Positions 59,437 to 64,000 of a DNA stretch of 64,000 bases are shown in pieces. The stretch is from Aquilaria yunnanensis (Eukaryota; Streptophyta; Magnoliopsida; Malvales; Thymelaeaceae), in assembly GCA_039654915.1 (NCBI GenBank), contig CM077599.1, positions 15,936,501 through 16,000,500 on the forward strand, in the 5' to 3' direction. The number at the start of each line of letters is the position of its first letter. Position 1 is the stretch's first letter. Position numbers and translations under genes: made by a program. The notes under the pieces are model-generated. The model was given only the letters and a program-made list of their open reading frames with translations. It ran no database searches and had not been told where the DNA came from.

Positions 59437-59781
59437 GCCAATTCGTTTTAACTTAAATTAAATTAATCCAAAATGACTTATTTTTATTTTTACATATTTT
59501 TTGTTTGCAACCAATTTTATTTGAAAGTGAATATCATGTACGTCTAATAATGCATTAAAAATATAATTTTATAGTTTTTAGAAAAATGTTCATTTTAATG
59601 CTAAAAAATAGAAAAATTCATACAAATTTAATAACTTCATGAAAATTTACTTTTGAATAAATTACTATATTTACATAATATTAACTTTTAAATGAAATTG
59701 GTTCTGGGTAAAACGGATGTAAAAAATAAAAATATATCATTTTAGATTAAGTTAACTTACGTTAAAATGAATTGGTAATTC
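59437..59781. mobile_element. Inverted-repeat MITE-like element
   Basis: About 345 bp with long inverted arms: CCAATTCGTTTTAACTTAAATT at the left is mirrored by CCAATTCATTTTAACGTAAGTT at the right reversed, and similarity runs on through TAATC(C/T)AAAATGA and TTATTTTTACAT for more than 100 bp. It is AT-rich and non-coding. A related, more decayed copy lies at 55015-55345. No target duplication was identified. Confidence 0.55.
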
Positions 59782-60120
59782 TTTTAACTCTTAATCTCTA
59801 ATTTTTTCATACCTTACAATATCACATACTTCACACTCCTTACAGCACCAAACCCTACAAAGCTTGCCTACACTAAAACCCAAGAAAAATAGAAAAAGCA
59901 AACCTAACCAAAATCAAAGAACTAAACCTTCATTTCACATAAAACATGATGACTAGGCAACAAAAAATCTAGTCCAACTCAAAATTGAAAAAATAGTACA
60001 TAAATCATAAGCTTGCAGGAAAACTTCTTAATTTTTTTTTTTAAGAAACAAAAGTTGATAGTAATTATCCATGCTCAATAGCCATTAAATGTCATCCCCA
60101 CATCTTTAGCCCTACACATT

Positions 60121-60255
60121 TAGCCTGATGGCTAAGGTGCTTGAGACATTATAGGGAGATTAGGGGTTCAACTCTATGCCTTTTTACTTCTTGCACCAAA
60201 ATGCCATATAAAGCTAGTTTGATTGCCTTTTAGGTAAAAAACAAAAAAAAAAATT
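60121..60255 (+). repeat. SINE-like tRNA-derived sequence
   Basis: Box A-like TAGCCTGATGGCTAAGGTGC (60121-60140) and box B-like GGGGTTCAACTCT (60163-60175) are followed by an A-rich tail at about 60235-60254. The layout fits a plant SINE. No clear flanking duplication. Confidence 0.5.
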
Positions 60256-61854
60256 GACATTCCTCTTCCCTTTCATAGAATACTAATATTTCTTCTTTTG
60301 TAAACTTGTAAAACATACTTCTAAATACAAAAAAAAAAAAAAAGCCATTAAATGTCAAAATCCTTTCAGGGCTTGTCACACAATGGATAAATGATAACCT
60401 AAAGCCTCCGATTCTGTTAATTTGAGCCAACATATCCCAAGGGCCAAGAACATGCATTTCTATTAATCTCTTTTCTTTTGTTGTACTTTTTATGGTGGGA
60501 AGGGGTTAGATATCTATATAATAAATTTAGGGGACAAGGGTGGGGAGGAGGAGCCAAAAGCTGTCCAAGGGTTGGCAGGTTAATGTTATTGTTGGTCCCT
60601 AAGGTTTTGTTACTATGTAAAGTTGTGTATTATAGTTTGGGATGTGGTAATTGCATCCAAATTAAAATGATGATGAATGTCATGCTTATGTTGCTCTAAT
60701 TTAGATGATAGTCCTACATATTTTATTTTTTGCAATTTAGGCTACTAATTTCTTACATGTTGCAAATATACCTTTAATGAAAATTATAGTGTTGCAGAAT
60801 TTTTTAGCCCTGATTTTTTTTAGGACTTCTTGCATGTTTGTATTATAGGCTAAAAATGTATGTTCATTGCAGGTTGTTCCTTTTCATGTTCCTTCTTTTG
60901 GATTTGACATGGCTTTATATTTTAAGGGACATATTTCAGGGAGCTAATTGATTTCTAATTTAAGGCATTCATCTGTTAATTTTGTTGCAATGGAAGCTTG
61001 CAGTGTTGTGATTCAACATTTTTACATAGTCACTACCGTTGTATAGAACTCATCAGGTAGAAAGGCCTTTAGGGTTTCTTCATCTATAGTAGCTTTCACT
61101 TTGTGGCTAATTCATTTGCTTTAGTGCTCTCAACGTCTTCAAATTGAATTGGGTATGGCCGGGTTGTAGTGAAATTTGGTTTTGATCGAGCGAAGATTAC
61201 AGTGTGTTTGGTTAGTGAAGAGGCGGTTTATACTGATGTGGTTGTCAATCATAGAGAAGATTCTTAGGGTTTACCATAACGTGGACCTTTTATTGCGCTT
61301 CCCCTTAGACAAGAATGCTTACAAGTTGTCACTATTGAAGTCGGCACCCAGGATTGCCACTGTTTGGATCTTCAAGCTTAGAAATGTGTTGGAGATAGAG
61401 GAAGAGTTTTGGATGCTAACCTCAATTTCTACCTCCACTGGAATTACCAATTCTATCATAGTTTTATGCTCAGAGTGTGGCACATTATATCTTACATGGA
61501 GAGTCTATGTAGTTTTTATGTGTATATATGACTTCAAGTTCCAGATTTTGAGCACCCAGTGCTTATCTTTTTCATAAAGGATAGCCAATATAGTGTGGGT
61601 GGGTGTTTTGTAGACTGATTCTAGACTTGGGGCATCACATGAAGGATTATGGTGAAGTGGTGGAGACTAATCAACAAAACTAATTTGGCAACTATCAAAT
61701 TTTCGTACATGATTAAAATGGCGACGTTGTTTGGGATAGAATATAAGGGAGTTTATGTTAAAGGGACTAATGGGTATATGTATAAAGCTTCAATTGATAG
61801 AGAAACAAATGTTTTTCTATAGTTTGCTTGTTTTTTAGTGATGGTGAAAAGAGG
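60256..61854. other. Intergenic, no supported gene
   Basis: The longest frame (61176-61577, plus) begins with TTG rather than ATG and has no recognisable domain. No inverted ends were seen. Confidence 0.35.
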
Positions 61855-62275
61855 AAGAATTTGGTGTCAATGAAGAAGGACATTGAAATATTCATCTGGG
61901 TTATTGTCATAAATGGGTTTATGTTCATAGGGGACATAGGGGATAAGATGTAGAGGATTAGTGTGATGGTGGTAATTAAAGAGAAATAACAATTAAACAA
62001 TTTATGAAGAAAAGAAAATAGGGCTGTCATGAATATAATGATGGTGGTTGTGAGAATGTTGGTGAGAATGGTGTCAGCGGAGGAGGACATTGAAATATTC
62101 ATTTAAGATGTTGTTTGAGATGGGCTTATGTTCATAAGAGACATGAGGGATAAGATGCAGAGCATTAGTGAGATGACAGTGATTAAAGAGGAGAAACAAC
62201 TAAACAAGTAATGAAGAATAGGAAATAGGGTTGTCATGAATACAATGATGGTGGTTGTGAGAATGTTAGCAAGGA
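61855..62275. repeat. 207-bp tandem duplication
   Basis: Two copies are shown by GACATTGAAATATTCAT at 61879 and 62086, and by GTCATGAATA(T/C)AATGATGG at about 62028 and 62235, all 207 bp apart. Copies differ at a moderate number of positions. An open minus-strand frame (62102-61767) crosses it without domain matches. Confidence 0.8.
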
Positions 62276-64000
62276 GGTTGGGCTATAATGGGTGGCGATG
62301 AAGGGGCTAAAGAAGGCGCTATGAGTGGTGGTGAGAGACAAAGGAAGAATCATCAAACTACAACTCGACACTAGCTACAGAATGCAGGTACTTCCCTTAG
62401 TATTGTAAAAAGAAAAACAGAGTTACAAGTTGTTACCACCTTCACAAAATGGGAAAATTATAGCATAAGGACTTAAACTTATATGCTTTAATTTTCACCA
62501 TAGTGTATGAATTGTGAAGTGTAAAGTATTCAATATATACTCCCTTAAGTGACAAAAATAATGATAGCTTGGTCCTTAAGAAAGCATTATTATATTGCCT
62601 GATTTTCAAGTAACCTATGGACTAAATTGTAAGGTTACAAAGATTGGGTACTCAATTGCACAAATTTGTAAATATGGCTATGGAAAGGACATGGATGGAA
62701 TTATGAAGAAAGGATATGGATGGATTTATGAAGAAAGAACATGGAAGGAATTAAATATATTGTTGGGGACCAAAGTGCTCAAAGAGGTAAAGTTTGCCAT
62801 TTATGGCATGATGACAACTAAGGTGCTTAGGTGTCCTAGATTTTTCTAAAGGTGAAAATGACTTTTGACCAAGGTTAGAAGATGCCAAAATATGTCATTT
62901 TCTTATCCCAAATGGCTGGCAAAAACATTGACCAAGTGTGGCTTAAAGTTTGCAAAATTTGCAAATATGCCATTACTAAAGATAAATAAGGAAATAAAGC
63001 TAGAAAAATCTTCATTTCATTGGCATCTTTCCTAAATTTCGGTTTCCAGCAGCTAAGAACTCTTCCTTAACCTCTTCCACCATCCACCATAGCCATCTTA
63101 CTGCAAATAATCAAGAGAAAGAAAGAGAAAACAACCGAAGCATCAAGGAAGGCAATAACCCCTAGTTTTTGGGTTTACTAAGGATTTATTGGATTTCCAG
63201 CAAAAGGTAAGGGTTTTATCTGGGTTTCATGGTTGTTTATTATTCAATACAGATGCCCAAACATCCATGAACCTAAGACCCTAAGCTTGGAAGAGAGCCA
63301 AGCGCTTGATGAACCAAGTTTAGGTTAAGGGGGAAATTGCACCAAGGGTTTTAACCCTACAGCTTTGGTGCTCTGTTATGGCAGTGAAATTCAGGGTTTC
63401 TAGAGCCCAAGTTAGTACTAACTAAGACCTAATGACCTCCTAAGACCAGGCAATAGCTTGAGGAGGGTTGCCATAGTGAGTTCTTAATGTTTAATTGAAT
63501 GATTATGGACTAATCCTAATGTGTTATTGCTGCCAGCATTTCATATGTTTGTTGCTGTGTTTGTTTGTGCATTTGGATGTGTATATTTGTGTGTTTGTAC
63601 TGTATTTTTGTGTTTTAGTGTCTTTGGATTTCAGGTATATGGCTGGAGTTTGAAAATTTTATTGATAAGCCCTTACTAAGTTTCATTCAAGAAACTTACC
63701 CCATTTCTGTCCATTTCAGGAGTACCTGAAAGAGAACATTCAGATCAATAGTTTTCGTTTGAATTTCTCTGTGAAATTTCAGGTATATTAACTTCCATAT
63801 GTGTAGTGATAAACTGGAAAGTTTCATGATTTTTGGAGCATAGTAGCTATTTTTAGTAATGGTACTTTCTGCCCTACGCAGCAGCTGGTCCCTTCAAGTT
63901 TCTGGAGTGCTTAGTGCTTTGTGGAGCTCTCCAAGAAGCTTAGTGTACATATTAACTAAGTTATTGGCATGTATGTAGTGCATGAATGCATGTAAATGAA
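62276..64000. other. Probable LTR-retrotransposon-derived or intergenic DNA running off the window
   Basis: No gene is supported. From about 63000 the sequence has leader-like stretches with intron-like borders (CAAAAGGTAAGGG at 63202, TTTCAGG at 63632 and 63714). The phrase ACTAAGTTTCATTCAAGAAACTTACCCC resembles text seen in plant gypsy LTRs. A repeated GGACATGGATGGAATTATGAAGAAAG-like segment occurs at about 62685-62760. Any element would continue outside the window. Confidence 0.3.

Noticed and set aside
61176..61577. 133-residue plus-strand frame
   Set aside because: It starts with TTG, has an unusual composition and no recognisable family; not enough to call a gene.

Overview
This is nuclear DNA of a flowering plant, most likely a eudicot. 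The evidence is AT-rich intergenic DNA, many-exon genes with GT-AG introns, a plant-type tRNA-Phe(GAA) gene, and plant-specific proteins: a BBD bifunctional nuclease, a group S1 bZIP with its sucrose-control uORF, and a plant RING protein. Plant transposon families (copia, hAT, Mutator-like, Harbinger-like, Stowaway, SINE) fill most of the rest. I cannot name the species.

Four protein genes and one tRNA gene look intact. (1) A BBD1/2-type bifunctional nuclease on the minus strand, 13496 to 8997, has nine coding exons totalling 987 nt (328 aa). (2) The medium subunit of adaptor complex AP-4 (AP4M), minus strand, 20966 to 17361, has 13 coding exons totalling 1356 nt (451 aa). (3) A tRNA-Phe(GAA) gene, plus strand, 21078-21150, sits head-to-head with AP4M. 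(4) A single-exon group S1 bZIP factor, plus strand, 43304-43765, has a leader that carries the conserved 41-codon sucrose-control uORF (42994-43119), overlapped by a short upstream uORF (42954-43010). (5) A RING-finger protein, plus strand, 52748-54672, has three coding exons (441 aa) and an N-terminus suited to lipid anchoring. All exon joins were made by hand from splice consensus and family conservation; both long genes and the RING gene come out in frame.

The space between genes is mostly mobile DNA, and several elements can be delimited by target-site duplications (TSDs): a complete but decayed Ty1/copia element (22139-26899, TSD GAGGA), a decayed hAT transposon (32309-35490, TSD CATTCAAC), a small hAT-like element (30471-30936, TSD TTGAACTT), a hAT deletion derivative (44996-46158), two long-inverted-repeat Mutator-like elements of one family (2740-4706 and 35706-37454), two shorter MULE-like elements with foreign-looking interiors (14464-15797 and 38912-40077), a Harbinger-like element (4750-8561), a Stowaway MITE (16002-16198) and SINEs, one of them 12 nt inside an AP4M intron. 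Tandem arrays occur at 6697-7230, 15120-15432, 28850-29507 and 61855-62275. A degenerate roughly 310-bp satellite at 47480-50060 is split by a 1.1-kb inverted-repeat element.

The genes do not form a pathway; they are ordinary neighbours on a plant chromosome. The most biologically notable item is the nutrient-sensing uORF of the bZIP gene. The least explained structures are the four clustered GGCGAC/GTCGCC palindromes upstream of a TATA box in an LTR-like segment (57759-57881) and the MULE-like elements carrying internal sequence of unknown origin.
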